From contig CP136064.1 of NCBI GenBank assembly GCA_032622095.1, forward strand, positions 5,449,512-5,513,511: DNA of 64,000 bases, given 5' to 3'. This stretch comes from Siphonodentalium dalli. Taxonomy: Eukaryota > Mollusca > Scaphopoda > Gadilida > Siphonodentaliidae. This document shows positions 1 to 13,067 of this stretch, piece by piece; position 1 is the first letter of the stretch, and every line of letters starts with the position of its first letter. The notes under the pieces are model-generated. The model was given only the letters and a program-made list of their open reading frames with translations, ran no database searches and was not told the DNA's origin. The position numbers were made by a program, and so were the translations under genes.

Positions 1-1261
1 TGTATACCTGTATATATGTGGGATGGCCCATGTTTTTGTCGGCTATCACGATAACAATTTGTATGCCTGGGAACTTTGAACACAATTCCAACCGATGTAC
101 CATATCAATACACAACTGTTATATACTCTACATAATATTAAAGAGCGTCCACCATGTCATATGTATAGGTTTGTAATTTAATTACTTACTAACAACAGCC
201 CTATATATCAATTATCATGACAAGTGTAGGATGGACATGTTGTCGTGTGATGTGTGGATGCTTGCTGCATGTTTGTCCTTTGGACTGGGCTGCTTTTTGC
301 ATGAGGATTTGTTTATCTATTATTTAATTTTAATACGGAATTATGGTTGCCGATGATCAAACAACGGGACCTCCCTTGATCAAGTAAACAAAATAACCTG
401 TCACGATAGTGTGTGGATAATTCGATAATAAAAAAATTTCAGTGTTGGTATTTTTTAATAAGTATATAAATATTATGGTTTACATATGCATATACATGTT
501 AAGCGCAATTATCTTACAAAGACGGGGGATCCGGACTGGGAAACTCGTGGTTAATAAATGTACAGTAACGACATGGAGACCTCACGGGTACTAAATTTAC
601 AGAAATGACCAGGGGGCCTCGCTTTTTTGATTATTTCTTTTTCACATAACTTTGATCATACAATGATTAAATTAAATATTATTATGAAATATAAATCATA
701 ACACGAAATTTGTATGTGTTCTCTGGGTTTCTGCTATCTTTTATTTTCCTACTCTTTATGACTATATCAGAAACTGCCTATACAGCAGAGTGCTCTACCT
801 ATCATTAGCTTATGTCAGCTTCCGGTGGGTAAGACATGGTACCTCTAATTGTGGACTCTTCTGCTATAGGGCATCCCCCCTTTACTCACATAATGTGGGT
901 CACACAAAGCTACGATATATGGAACCCATAGCGAGATGTTCTGCGATAGAGGGTTCTTTTGGCCCTGTAGACTGTTTGACGTATTTATTTTACATCCTAA
1001 TTTTGATATTTTCACCATTATCACCTTATTTGACAAGCTCTTAAACTTTTGTTTAACGTTTTATTTCACAAAAATACCCAGCACAGAACTCGTATACATT
1101 ATGTGATAACCCAACCTAAAAATTGTTAACTTATAATTCAGTGGGAGTGTCGTGCGCCTTACTGGATGGGTCATCAAGGCGGGAACTTAAATATTGCCAA
1201 ATGAATGAATATATATTTGTGATGCATAACATTTACACAAAATTGAGTATTCACGATATTA

Positions 1262-2075
1262 TTTATAAACAAACCCCCCCCCTTATGATCGCCCTACCAC
1301 CACGTGAACGCGCCTCGTTGTTATAATCATTAATTATACGGTCGACACAGCCATTTTGGTACCCATTTACGATATATTATACAAATGTATAACAATCCTT
1401 AATGGTGTTATTTATATACACAACTCCCCCTTATGATTTCCATACCACCACGTGAACGCGCCCTGTTGTTGTAATCATTAATTTCGCAGTGGACACAGAC
1501 AACCTGGTACCCATTTACGATAATCATACAATTTTTTTTAAACACTCCTTAATTGTGTGGTGCCAATCACGCACTTCTCAAGGAACAACGCTCTTTAAAT
1601 GAGCTACATCAACCTAAGGGAATGGCCAAAAGTCGGAATCATTTCACTAAAATTAATCTTGGAATTATTATATAATATACACATCCCAACAGTACTAGTA
1701 CAGTAGATCGCGACCTTAATCACGACAGTTCAGTCGTGATGCATAACATTTACACAAAATATGTTTTAAAGATATTATTTATAAATGGAACTTCCCGCTT
1801 ATGATTTCCATACCATCACGTGAACGCGCCTCGTTGTTGTAATAATTAATTTCGCGATGTACATAGCCATGTGGTACCCATTTACGATATATTTTTTACA
1901 AATTTATGGACACTCGTTAATGGGTTGGTTCAATCATGCACATGCTCAAATAACACGCTCTTTAAAAAGAGCTTAAACTAACTTAAGGGAATGGCCGCAA
2001 CTCGGAATTATAATTCACCCAAATTATTCTTGGAATAATTATATAATATCCACATCCCAACATTACAGTTGATTA
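1262..2075. repeat. Diverged internal sub-repeats of the 3-kb unit
   Basis: Three related blocks at about 1275-1400, 1432-1560 and 1800-1925 share CACGTGAACGCGCC, then a TTGTTGTAAT-like stretch, then GGTACCCATTTACGAT. A second shared block (GGAATNATTATATAATAT followed by CACATCCCAACA) occurs at about 1668 and 2037, and the phrase GTGATGCATAACATTTACAC at 1220 and 1736. The unit therefore grew by internal duplication before being amplified as a whole. The same blocks recur in the units starting at 3007 and 6015. Confidence 0.8.
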
Positions 2076-2146
2076 TATAATACGAATTTATTTTGTTATG
2101 GGCGACACACGTTCAATATGTATTCCTTTAAATTGTCTTACACGCA

Positions 2147-2225
2147 CCTGACGTGTGACGTCACGGGCGGATATACGTCACACCGGAGCTCGTGAATCAT
2201 GACGTTTCTCATAACGTCTGCGCTT
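2147..2225. promoter_or_regulatory. Cluster of ACGTCA/CRE-like motifs in the 3-kb unit
   Basis: A perfect palindromic CRE, TGACGTCA, lies at 2156-2163, with ACGTCA at 2175 and further ACGT cores at about 2150, 2200 and 2214. This 80-bp stretch is more GC-rich than its AT-rich surroundings. The cluster repeats in each full unit (about 5160 and 8168). A CRE is a known bZIP (CREB/ATF) binding site; that it acts as a promoter here is inference. Confidence 0.35.
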
Positions 2226-5200
2226 CATAGTGGCAGGAATTAGGCCCGGGTAAGCTGTGCATTTTGGGCTCCTTCGCGAATAGAGGATATGTGTTCTTAA
2301 ATACTGACGAACTGGAAAACTACATGGAGGTTAATACATGTGTTTATTTTCTGATTACAGGTAAACTAATGTTAATGTATACTACGTTTTGTTTTTGATT
2401 GGGTTTTTACCGTACAAAACACGGTTTTTACTTTGTGCAATTTTGTGGTTAGACCACCTATAAACTATCAACACAGTTTATAACTATATTATGTGTTCGG
2501 ACAATAATACCGTCGCGTTTTTACAGTGCACTGTTACCATCGCGCGTGATAAAATACCTTTGACAGTTCATACTAGTTCGATATTGGAGGAATCAGCAGG
2601 CAATTTTCTGGCTTTCAGCGTACAGGCCAAGGACTTGGTCTGTACGGGAGAACTGGTCTGTCCTTAAGGTCGTGCACAACTCCCGAAACCATATATGAAA
2701 TAACAGATTGCTTTATATCTGTTATAGACCAGAGGTGTACCTGATGAGCTGCTGTGGCCAAACATTTTTTTATAGGACCAACTTTCGATACAAAAATATG
2801 ATTTCGGAACGGACTTAGTAAACATTTTCCAAACAATTGATTCCTTCTGTGTTATCAAGCTAGTACGATAAGTCAAAAAATAAACACTCAAAAAATAAAC
2901 ACTCAATAACAGTAAATATGACATGTTTACATAGCTCCACATGTCAAAACCACTTTAGAAACAGGACCCGTTAACCAACAAACCATTTAACTTATGGATG
3001 GTTGATTGTATACCTGTATATATGTGGGATGGCCCATGTTTTTGTCGGCTATCACGATAACAATTTGTATGCCTGGGAACTTTGAACACAATTCCAACCG
3101 ATGTACCATATCAATACACAACTGTTATATACTCTACATAATATTAAAGAGCGTCCACCATGTCATATGTATAGGTTTGTAATTTAATTACTTACTAACA
3201 ACAGCCCTATATATCAATTATCATGACAAGTGTAGGATGGACATGTTGTCGTGTGATGTGTGGATGCTTGCTGCATGTTTGTCCTTTGGACTGGGCTGCT
3301 TTTTGCATGAGGATTTGTTTATCTATTATTTAATTTTAATACGGAATTATGGTTGCCGATGATCAAACAACGGGACCTCCCTTGATCAAGTAAACAAAAT
3401 AACCTGTCACGATAGTGTGTGGATAATTCGATAATAAAAAAATTTCAGTGTTGGTATTTTTTAATAAGTATATAAATATTATGGTTTACATATGCATATA
3501 CATGTTAAGCGCAATTATCTTACAAAGACGGGGGATCCGGACTGGGAAACTCGTGGTTAATAAATGTACAGTAACGACATGGAGACCTCACGGGTACTAA
3601 ATTTACAGAAATGACCAGGGGGCCTCGCTTTTTTGATTATTTCTTTTTCACATAACTTTGATCATACAATGATTAAATTAAATATTATTATGAAATATAA
3701 ATCATAACACGAAATTTGTATGTGTTCTCTGGGTTTCTGCTATCTTTTATTTTCCTACTCTTTATGACTATATCAGAAACTGCCTATACAGCAGAGTGCT
3801 CTACCTATCATTAGCTTATGTCAGCTTCCGGTGGGTAAGACATGGTACCTCTAATTGTGGACTCTTCTGCTATAGGGCATCCCCCCTTTACTCACATAAT
3901 GTGGGTCACACAAAGCTACGATATATGGAACCCATAGCGAGATGTTCTGCGATAGAGGGTTCTTTTGGCCCTGTAGACTGTTTGACGTATTTATTTTACA
4001 TCCTAATTTTGATATTTTCACCATTATCACCTTATTTGACAAGCTCTTAAACTTTTGTTTAACGTTTTATTTCACAAAAATACCCAGCACAGAACTCGTA
4101 TACATTATGTGATAACCCAACCTAAAAATTGTTAACTTATAATTCAGTGGGAGTGTCGTGCGCCTTACTGGATGGGTCATCAAGGCGGGAACTTAAATAT
4201 TGCCAAATGAATGAATATATATTTGTGATGCATAACATTTACACAAAATTGAGTATTCACGATATTATTTATAAACAAACCCCCCCCCCCTTATGATCGC
4301 CCTACCACCACGTGAACGCGCCTCGTTGTTATAATCATTAATTATACGGTCGACACAGCCATTTTGGTACCCATTTACGATATATTATACAAATGTATAA
4401 CAATCCTTAATGGTGTTATTTATATACACAACTCCCCCTTATGATTTCCATACCACCACGTGAACGCGCCCTGTTGTTGTAATCATTAATTTCGCAGTGG
4501 ACACAGACAACCTGGTACCCATTTACGATAATCATACAATTTTTTTTAAACACTCCTTAATTGTGTGGTGCCAATCACGCACTTCTCAAGGAACAACGCT
4601 CTTTAAATGAGCTACATCAACCTAAGGGAATGGCCAAAAGTCGGAATCATTTCACTAAAATTAATCTTGGAATTATTATATAATATACACATCCCAACAG
4701 TACTAGTACAGTAGATCGCGACCTTAATCACGACAGTTCAGTCGTGATGCATAACATTTACACAAAATATGTTTTAAAGATATTATTTATAAATGGAACT
4801 TCCCGCTTATGATTTCCATACCATCACGTGAACGCGCCTCGTTGTTGTAATAATTAATTTCGCGATGTACATAGCCATGTGGTACCCATTTACGATATAT
4901 TTTTTACAAATTTATGGACACTCGTTAATGGGTTGGTTCAATCATGCACATGCTCAAATAACACGCTCTTTAAAAAGAGCTTAAACTAACTTAAGGGAAT
5001 GGCCGCAACTCGGAATTATAATTCACCCAAATTATTCTTGGAATAATTATATAATATCCACATCCCAACATTACAGTTGATTATATAATACGAATTTATT
5101 TTGTTATGGGCGACACACGTTCAATATGTATTCCATTAAATTGTCTTACACGCACCTGACGTGTGACGTCACGGGCGGATATACGTCACACCGGAGCTCG

Positions 5201-8200
5201 TGAATCATGACGTTTCTCATAACGTCTGCGCTTCATAGTGGCAGGAATTAGGCCCGGGTAAGCTGTGCATTTTGGGCTCCTTCGCGAATAGAGGATATGT
5301 GTTCTTAAATACTGACGAACTGGAAAACTACATGGAGGTTAATACATGTGTTTATTTTCTGATTACAGGTAAACTAATGTTAATGTATACTACGTTTTGT
5401 TTTTGATTGGGTTTTTACCGTACAAAACACGGTTTTTACTTTGTGCAATTTTGTGGTTAGACCACCTATAAACTATCAACACAGTTTATAACTATATTAT
5501 GTGTTCGGACAATAATACCGTCGCGTTTTTACAGTGCACTGTTACCATCGCGCGTGATAAAATACCTTTGACAGTTCATACTAGTTCGATATTGGAGGAA
5601 TCAGCAGGCAATTTTCTGGCTTTCAGCGTACAGGCCAAGGACTTGGTCTGTACGGGAGAACTGGTCTGTCCTTAAGGTCGTGCACAACTCCCGAAACCAT
5701 ATATGAAATAACAGATTGCTTTATATCTGTTATAGACCAGAGGTGTACCTGATGAGCTGCTGTGGCCAAACATTTTTTTATAGGACCAACTTTCGATACA
5801 AAAATATGATTTCGGAACGGACTTAGTAAACATTTTCCAAACAATTGATTCCTTCTGTGTTATCAAGCTAGTACGATAAGTCAAAAAATAAACACTCAAA
5901 AAATAAACACTCAATAACAGTAAATATGACATGTTTACATAGCTCCACATGTCAAAACCACTTTAGAAACAGGACCCGTTAACCAACAAACCATTTAACT
6001 TATGGATGGTTGATTGTATACCTGTATATATGTGGGATGGCCCATGTTTTTGTCGGCTATCACGATAACAATTTGTATGCCTGGGAACTTTGAACACAAT
6101 TCCAACCGATGTACCATATCAATACACAACTGTTATATACTCTACATAATATTAAAGAGCGTCCACCATGTCATATGTATAGGTTTGTAATTTAATTACT
6201 TACTAACAACAGCCCTATATATCAATTATCATGACAAGTGTAGGATGGACATGTTGTCGTGTGATGTGTGGATGCTTGCTGCATGTTTGTCCTTTGGACT
6301 GGGCTGCTTTTTGCATGAGGATTTGTTTATCTATTATTTAATTTTAATACGAAATTATGGTTGCCGATGATCAAACAACGGGACCTCCCTTGATCAAGTA
6401 AACAAAATAACCTGTCACGATAGTGTGTGGATAATTCGATAATAAAAAAATTTCAGTGTTGGTATTTTTTAATAAGTATATAAATATTATGGTTTACATA
6501 TGCATATACATGTTAAGCGCAATTATCTTACAAAGACGGGGGATCCGGACTGGGAAACTCGTGGTTAATAAATGTACAGTAACGACATGGAGACCTCACG
6601 GGTACTAAATTTACAGAAATGACCAGGGGGCCTCGCTTTTTTGATTATTTCTTTTTCACATAACTTTGATCATACAATGATTAAATTAAATATTATTATG
6701 AAATATAAATCATAACACGAAATTTGTATGTGTTCTCTGGGTTTCTGCTATCTTTTATTTTCCTACTCTTTATGACTATATCAGAAACTGCCTATACAGC
6801 AGAGTGCTCTACCTATCATTAGCTTATGTCAGCTTCCGGTGGGTAAGACATGGTACCTCTAATTGTGGACTCTTCTGCTATAGGGCATCCCCCCTTTACT
6901 CACATAATGTGGGTCACACAAAGCTACGATATATGGAACCCATAGCGAGATGTTCTGCGATAGAGGGTTCTTTTGGCCCTGTAGACTGTTTGACGTATTT
7001 ATTTTACATCCTAATTTTGATATTTTCACCATTATCACCTTATTTGACAAGCTCTTAAACTTTTGTTTAACGTTTTATTTCACAAAAATACCCAGCACAG
7101 AACTCGTATACATTATGTGATAACCCAACCTAAAAATTGTTAACTTATAATTCAGTGGGAGTGTCGTGCGCCTTACTGGATGGGTCATCAAGGCGGGAAC
7201 TTAAATATTGCCAAATGAATGAATATATATTTGTGATGCATAACATTTACACAAAATTGAGTATTCACGATATTATTTATAAACAAACCCCCCCCCTTAT
7301 GATCGCCCTACCACCACGTGAACGCGCCTCGTTGTTATAATCATTAATTATACGGTCGACACAGCCATTTTGGTACCCATTTACGATATATTATACAAAT
7401 GTATAACAATCCTTAATGGTGTTATTTATATACACAACTCCCCCTTATGATTTCCATACCACCACGTGAACGCGCCCTGTTGTTGTAATCATTAATTTCG
7501 CAGTGGACACAGACAACCTGGTACCCATTTACGATAATCATACAATTTTTTTTAAACACTCCTTAATTGTGTGGTGCCAATCACGCACTTCTCAAGGAAC
7601 AACGCTCTTTAAATGAGCTACATCAACCTAAGGGAATGGCCAAAAGTCGGAATCATTTCACTAAAATTAATCTTGGAATTATTATATAATATACACATCC
7701 CAACAGTACTAGTACAGTAGATCGCGACCTTAATCACGACAGTTCAGTCGTGATGCATAACATTTACACAAAATATGTTTTAAAGATATTATTTATAAAT
7801 GGAACTTCCCGCTTATGATTTCCATACCATCACGTGAACGCGCCTCGTTGTTGTAATAATTAATTTCGCGATGTACATAGCCATGTGGTACCCATTTACG
7901 ATATATTTTTTACAAATTTATGGACACTCGTTAATGGGTTGGTTCAATCATGCACATGCTCAAATAACACGCTCTTTAAAAAGAGCTTAAACTAACTTAA
8001 GGGAATGGCCGCAACTCGGAATTATAATTCACCCAAATTATTCTTGGAATAATTATATAATATCCACATCCCAACATTACAGTTGATTATATAATACGAA
8101 TTTATTTTGTTATGGGCGACACACGTTCAATATGTATTCCTTTAAATTGTCTTACACGCACCTGACGTGTGACGTCACGGGCGGATATACGTCACACCGG

Positions 8201-9932
8201 AGCTCGTGAATCATGACGTTTCTCATAACGTCTGCGCTTCATAGTGGCAGGAATTAGGCCCGGGTAAGCTGTGCATTTTGGGCTCCTTCGCGAATAGAGG
8301 ATATGTGTTCTTAAATACTGACGAACTGGAAAACTACATGGAGGTTAATACATGTGTTTATTTTCTGATTACAGGTAAACTAATGTTAATGTATACTACG
8401 TTTTGTTTTTGATTGGGTTTTTACCGTACAAAACACGGTTTTTACTTTGTGCAATTTTGTGGTTAGACCACCTATAAACTATCAACACAGTTTATAACTA
8501 TATTATGTGTTCGGACAATAATACCGTCGCGTTTTTACAGTGCACTGTTACCATCGCGCGTGATAAAATACCTTTGACAGTTCATACTAGTTCGATATTG
8601 GAGGAATCAGCAGGCAATTTTCTGGCTTTCAGCGTACAGGCCAAGGACTTGGTCTGTACGGGAGAACTGGTCTGTCCTTAAGGTCGTGCACAACTCCCGA
8701 AACCATATATGAAATAACAGATTGCTTTATATCTGTTATAGACCAGAGGTGTACCTGATGAGCTGCTGTGGCCAAACATTTTTTTATAGGACCAACTTTC
8801 GATACAAAAATATGATTTCGGAACGGACTTAGTAAACATTTTCCAAACAATTGATTCCTTCTGTGTTATCAAGCTAGTACGATAAGTCAAAAAATAAACA
8901 CTCAAAAAATAAACACTCAATAACAGTAAATATGACATGTTTACATAGCTCCACATGTCAAAACCACTTTAGAAACAGGACCCGTTAACCAACAAACCAT
9001 TTAACTTATGGATGGTTGATTGTATACCTGTATATATGTGGGATGGCCCATGTTTTTGTCGGCTATCACGATAACAATTTGTATGCCTGGGAACTTTGAA
9101 CACAATTCCAACCGATGTACCATATCAATACACAACTGTTATATACTCTACATAATATTAAAGAGCGTCCACCATGTCATATGTATAGGTTTGTAATTTA
9201 ATTACTTACTAACAACAGCCCTATATATCAATTATCATGACAAGTGTAGGATGGACATGTTGTCGTGTGATGTGTGGATGCTTGCTGCATGTTTGTCCTT
9301 TGGACTGGGCTGCTTTTTGCATGAGGATTTGTTTATCTATTATTTAATTTTAATACGGAATTATGGTTGCCGATGATCAAACAACGGGACCTCCCTTGAT
9401 CAAGTAAACAAAATAACCTGTCACGATAGTGTGTGGATAATTCGATAATAAAAAAATTTCAGTGTTGGTATTTTTTAATAAGTATATAAATATTATGGTT
9501 TACATATGCATATACATGTTAAGCGCAATTATCTTACAAAGACGGGGGATCCGGACTGGGAAACTCGTGGTTAATAAATGTACAGTAACGACATGGAGAC
9601 CTCACGGGTACTAAATTTACAGAAATGACCAGGGGGCCTCGCTTTTTTGATTATTTCTTTTTCACATAACTTTGATCATACAATGATTAAATTAAATATT
9701 ATTATGAAATATAAATCATAACACGAAATTTGTATGTGTTCTCTGGGTTTCTGCTATCTTTTATTTTCCTACTCTTTATGACTATATCAGAAACTGCCTA
9801 TACAGCAGAGTGCTCTACCTATCATTAGCTTATGTCAGCTTCCGGTGGGTAAGACATGGTACCTCTAATTGTGGACTCTTCTGCTATAGGGCATCCCCCC
9901 TTTACTCACATAATGTGGGTCACACAAAGCTA

Positions 9933-10165
9933 TGGTAAACCTAGGATCAGAATGAAGTTCCCAGTTGAAGTTGGTGATCTTCACCCATTGGGCACCTCGA
10001 TTATGAATTTTATCTTTTGCAAATTAGGGGATATAGAAACTTCCCAGAAGGGAAAAAGTAACTAAAACCAATGTTAATTTGATACGATAGATACTTCCCA
10101 GAAGATGAGGCCTAAGCAGAATGAGGTCTCCAGAGGGTGAATTTGGTGATGCTAGCCCACTGTGG
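9933..10165 (-). mobile_element. Family A MITE, truncated copy joined to satellite break
   Basis: Core of family A (GATGAGGCCTAAGCAGAATG and the TTCCCAGAAGGGAAAAAGTAAC segment) followed by half of one terminal hairpin. It begins exactly where the 3-kb satellite stops. The bases GCTA at 9929-9932 fit both sequences, so the junction has about 4 bp of microhomology. The distal hairpin arm and both TIRs are missing. Confidence 0.8.
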
Positions 10166-10610
10166 ACTGGAGTAGTCTTATTGTAGCTGAACGTACATTC
10201 CAACAAATAAAGGATTGACCATAATTCCAATGAATACTTTTAGAATTGAATCAATAATAACAGGGCTAAGCACTATTTGATCAACTTGAAATATTTAACA
10301 CATAATTTAATGAGTTGAACAATAGCTGTTAAAGAACCAAATATAAAAGAATTCAATATAATGAAGCACGAGAACTGACCTTTAGGATACAAAAGATTCA
10401 AGGTTTAATAGAGAAAGATTCCGTTACTTTTTCACAAAGCAAAACATCAATGTGCGCACCTAATCAATCCACTATCAAGTATCGATTACGCGGTGTGGCA
10501 TCATTTCCAATATGACATTTTGTTTATTGATTCCAGTTAGACTGAGGTACTTTAGTAAGTAAGGTGACAAACTATAAACATTTTGCAATGTTATACTTGG
10601 TCGGTCAATG
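10160..10610. repeat. Dispersed duplicate N, copy 1
   Basis: Shares with 10795-11290 the same order of phrases: a TAGTCTTATTGTAGCT-like start, AAGCACTATTTGATCAACTT, GAATTCAATATAATGAAGCA and GACTGAGGTAC. A third, shorter copy is at 13068-13262. No terminal repeats or coding frame were seen, so the class is unknown. The three copies flank the 128-bp minisatellite and a family A element. Confidence 0.75.
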
Positions 10611-10794
10611 AATATCAAACCAAATTCATATTCAGTGATAAAAACTCAAAACTGAAACCACTTTTCTTAGTTAACTCATTAAAAATTTATTACTTATTGA
10701 TGAGCAATTATCCTGTTTATTCACTTGTAGGGATGTTCTGCCTTTAAGCCATTAAACTTATTAGCTGAAGATATGTGCAAATATAGAGATAAAT

Positions 10795-11290
10795 TCTCTG
10801 CCTGGAGTTGTCTTATAGTAGCTAAACATCCCAACAAATAAAGGATGGACCATCATTCCGATGAATACTTTAGGAACTGAATCATAGAATCCATACAATA
10901 ATAACAAGGCTAAGCACTATTTGATCAACTTGAAATAGTTAACACATAATTGAATGAGTTGAACAATAGCTGTTAAATATAAAGAACCAAATATAAAAGA
11001 ATTCAATATAATGAAGCACGATAACTGACCTTTAGGATATAAAAGATTCAAGGTTTAATCAAGAAATATTCCGTTACTTTTTCACAAAGCGAAACTAAAA
11101 TCCTCCCTTGAGAAGCATCGTGTATTGAACCAACTCAATCTATCGATGTGTAGTCGCGGTGTGGCGTCATTTTCCCATATGACATTTAGTTTATTGATTC
11201 CAGTAAGACTGAGGTACCTCAATAAGTAAGGTTATCAACTATAAACTTTGTACACGGCTTATATAATACTTGGTGGATCTGGGAATAATA
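10795..11290. repeat. Dispersed duplicate N, copy 2
   Basis: Second copy of the sequence described at 10160. The two are clearly homologous but carry small indels, for example an inserted TATA-rich triplet before AAGAACCAAATATAAAAG, so this duplication is older than the 3-kb array. Confidence 0.75.
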
Positions 11291-11334
11291 ACCAAATTTA
11301 TATCCAAAAATAAAGACTCTGACATAACAGAACA

Positions 11335-12104
11335 AGGAAACCCTTTCTATACTAAATACTCATTGATGACACCTCTATGGAGCCCCAGACTGAGAGAAAG
11401 ATGCACTGATGATTGTCTTCTGCTTGAGTAATTGTGAGGCTCCATACAGGAGTGTTATATAAAGGAAACCCTTTCTATACTAAATACTCATTGATGACAC
11501 CTCTATGGCGCCCCAGACTGAGAGAACGATGCACTGATGATTGTCTTCTGCTTGAGTAATTGTGAGGCTCCATACAGGAGTGTTATATAAAGGAAACCCT
11601 TTCTATACTAAATACTCATTGATGACACCTCTATGGCACCCCAGACAGAGAGAACGATGCACTGATGATTGTCTTCTGCTTGAGTAATTGTGAGGCTCCA
11701 TACAGGAGTGTTATATAAAGGAAACCCTTTCTCAGATACTAAATACTCATTGATGACACCTCTATGGAGCCCCAGACTGAGAGAACGATGCACTGATGAT
11801 TGTCTTCTGCTTGAGTAATTGTGAGGCTCCATACAGGAGTGTTATATAAAGGAAACCCTTTCTATACTAAATACTCATTGATGACACCTCTATGGCGCCC
11901 CAGACAGAGAGAACGATGCACAGATGACTGTCGTCTGTTTGAGTCCATGTGAGGCTCCATACAGGAGTGTTATATAAAGGAAACCCTTTCTATACTAAAT
12001 ACTCATTGATGACACCTCTATGGCGCCCCAGACCGAGAGAACGATGCACTGATGACTGTCGTCTGTTTGAGTCTGTGTGAGGCTCCATATAGAGAAGTAA
12101 GAAC
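11335..12104. repeat. 128-bp minisatellite, six units
   Basis: The phrase GATGACACCTCTATGG starts at 11365, 11493, 11621, 11752, 11880 and 12008; the spacing is 128 bp, with one 131-bp unit carrying an extra CAG. Each unit runs from GGAAACCCTTTCTATACTAA to GAGGCTCCATACAGGAGTG. The GCCCCAGAC...GAGGCTCC part resembles the family E hairpin (15450, 45259), suggesting that the minisatellite arose by tandem amplification of an E-containing segment. The last two units have diverged together (GTCGTCTGTTTGAGT in place of GTCTTCTGCTTGAGT). Confidence 0.93.
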
Positions 12105-12141
12105 CCTCTCTATACTAAATGTTTGAGTAGTTCCCGTAGAA

Positions 12142-12486
12142 TACAGTAAGGAAGTAAGGGTCTAATTAATCGACTCCTTTACCACAGCAGAATTATGGGT
12201 AACTTTTCAGGATTTAGTCGGAAATATCGCTTGTTGCCATTCATCAGAATGCGGTCCCTGGATGGTGAATTACAGTAATGCCCTAAATAATCGACTCCAT
12301 AACCACATAAGAATTATGGGTAACTTTTCAGAATATAGTCGGAAATATGGCTTGTTGACATTCATCGGAAAGCTCTCACTGAGATTTTCCCGATTAATGG
12401 CAACAAGCTATATTCCGACTAAATCCTGAAAAGTTACCCATAATTCTTCTGTGGTTAAGGAGACAATTATTTAGAGCATTACTGTA
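12142..12486. mobile_element. Family C MITE: a solo arm followed by a complete copy
   Basis: A solo left arm (12142-12265) ends in A-element-like sequence (GCGGTCCCTGGATGGTGAAT). It is followed by a complete palindromic copy, 12271-12486, that starts TACAGTAATGCCC and ends GAGCATTACTGTA. The arms (~100 bp) meet at a short AAAGCTCTCACTGAG spacer. TA dinucleotides flank CAGT/ACTG ends, as in Tc1/mariner elements. No transposase is present. Confidence 0.88.
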
Positions 12487-13041
12487 GTGTGTCTGTAATT
12501 TGCAGAATGAGGTCCCTGGAGGGTGAATATAGTGATGCTAGCTACCCCTCACAGCTAGCATCGCTACTCACCCTCTTCGGACCTCATTCTGCTTATAGGC
12601 CTCAACTGCTATGGGAGACCTAGGATCAGCTTGAAGTTCCCCAGTTGAAGTTGGTATTGTTCAACCAAGGGTGTATTTAGTGACGCTATCCCACACAGTG
12701 GGCTAGCATCAATAAACTCACCCTCTTCGGACCTCATTCTGCTTATACCTCAACTGCTATGGGAGATCTAGGATCAAATTGAAGTTCCCCAGTTGAAGTC
12801 ACCCCGATTTAATGCAGTTCAATTTCTGTTTCTGTAAATTAGGGGTTAAAGTAACTGAACAGAAGGGAAAGAGTAACTAAAAATAAATGTTAATTTGAGA
12901 CTATAGATACTTCCCAGAAGATGAGGCCTATGCAGAATGAGGTTTCCAGAGGGTGAATTTGGTGATGCTAGCCCAGCATCACTAAATTTACCCTCTGGGG
13001 ACCTCATTCTGCAAATTTCAGACACATATTTTCAAAACTTG
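12487..13041 (-). mobile_element. Family A MITE with internal duplication
   Basis: Begins TGTGTCTGTAATTTGCAG and ends with the matching CTGCAAATTTCAGACACATA. It contains three palindromic hairpin segments (12505-12590, 12665-12745 and 12930-13015), and part of the core (CTCAACTGCTATGGGAGA) is duplicated. A canonical copy has two hairpins and one core. It abuts family C directly on its left. Confidence 0.85.
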
Positions 13042-13067
13042 ATCAAACAAAAGCTATTGAAGATCTG

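Larger units (their letters stand above)
1..9932. repeat. Tandem array of ~3,006-bp satellite units (3.3 copies)
   Basis: Units start at 1, 3007, 6015 and 9021; the fourth is cut after 912 bp. Periods are 3006, 3008 and 3006, and the 2-bp difference is a C-run of 9 versus 11. By eye only a handful of substitutions separate the units, for example T/A at 2132 versus 5138 and G/A near 6352. The longest open frame in the unit is about 92 codons and none resembles a known protein, so the unit is read as noncoding long-period satellite. The array continues off the left edge of the window. Near-identity implies recent amplification or active homogenisation. It could also be the untranslated part of a larger tandem locus whose coding part lies outside. 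Confidence 0.95.

Noticed and set aside
790-1044. 84-codon frame conserved in every 3-kb unit
   Set aside because: Conservation reflects whole-unit identity, not selection; no domain, and an opposing 63-codon frame overlaps it.
1432-1560. Functional 5S rRNA gene
   Set aside because: Only ~20 bp resembles 5S; the rest of the molecule, including the internal control region, is not recognisable.
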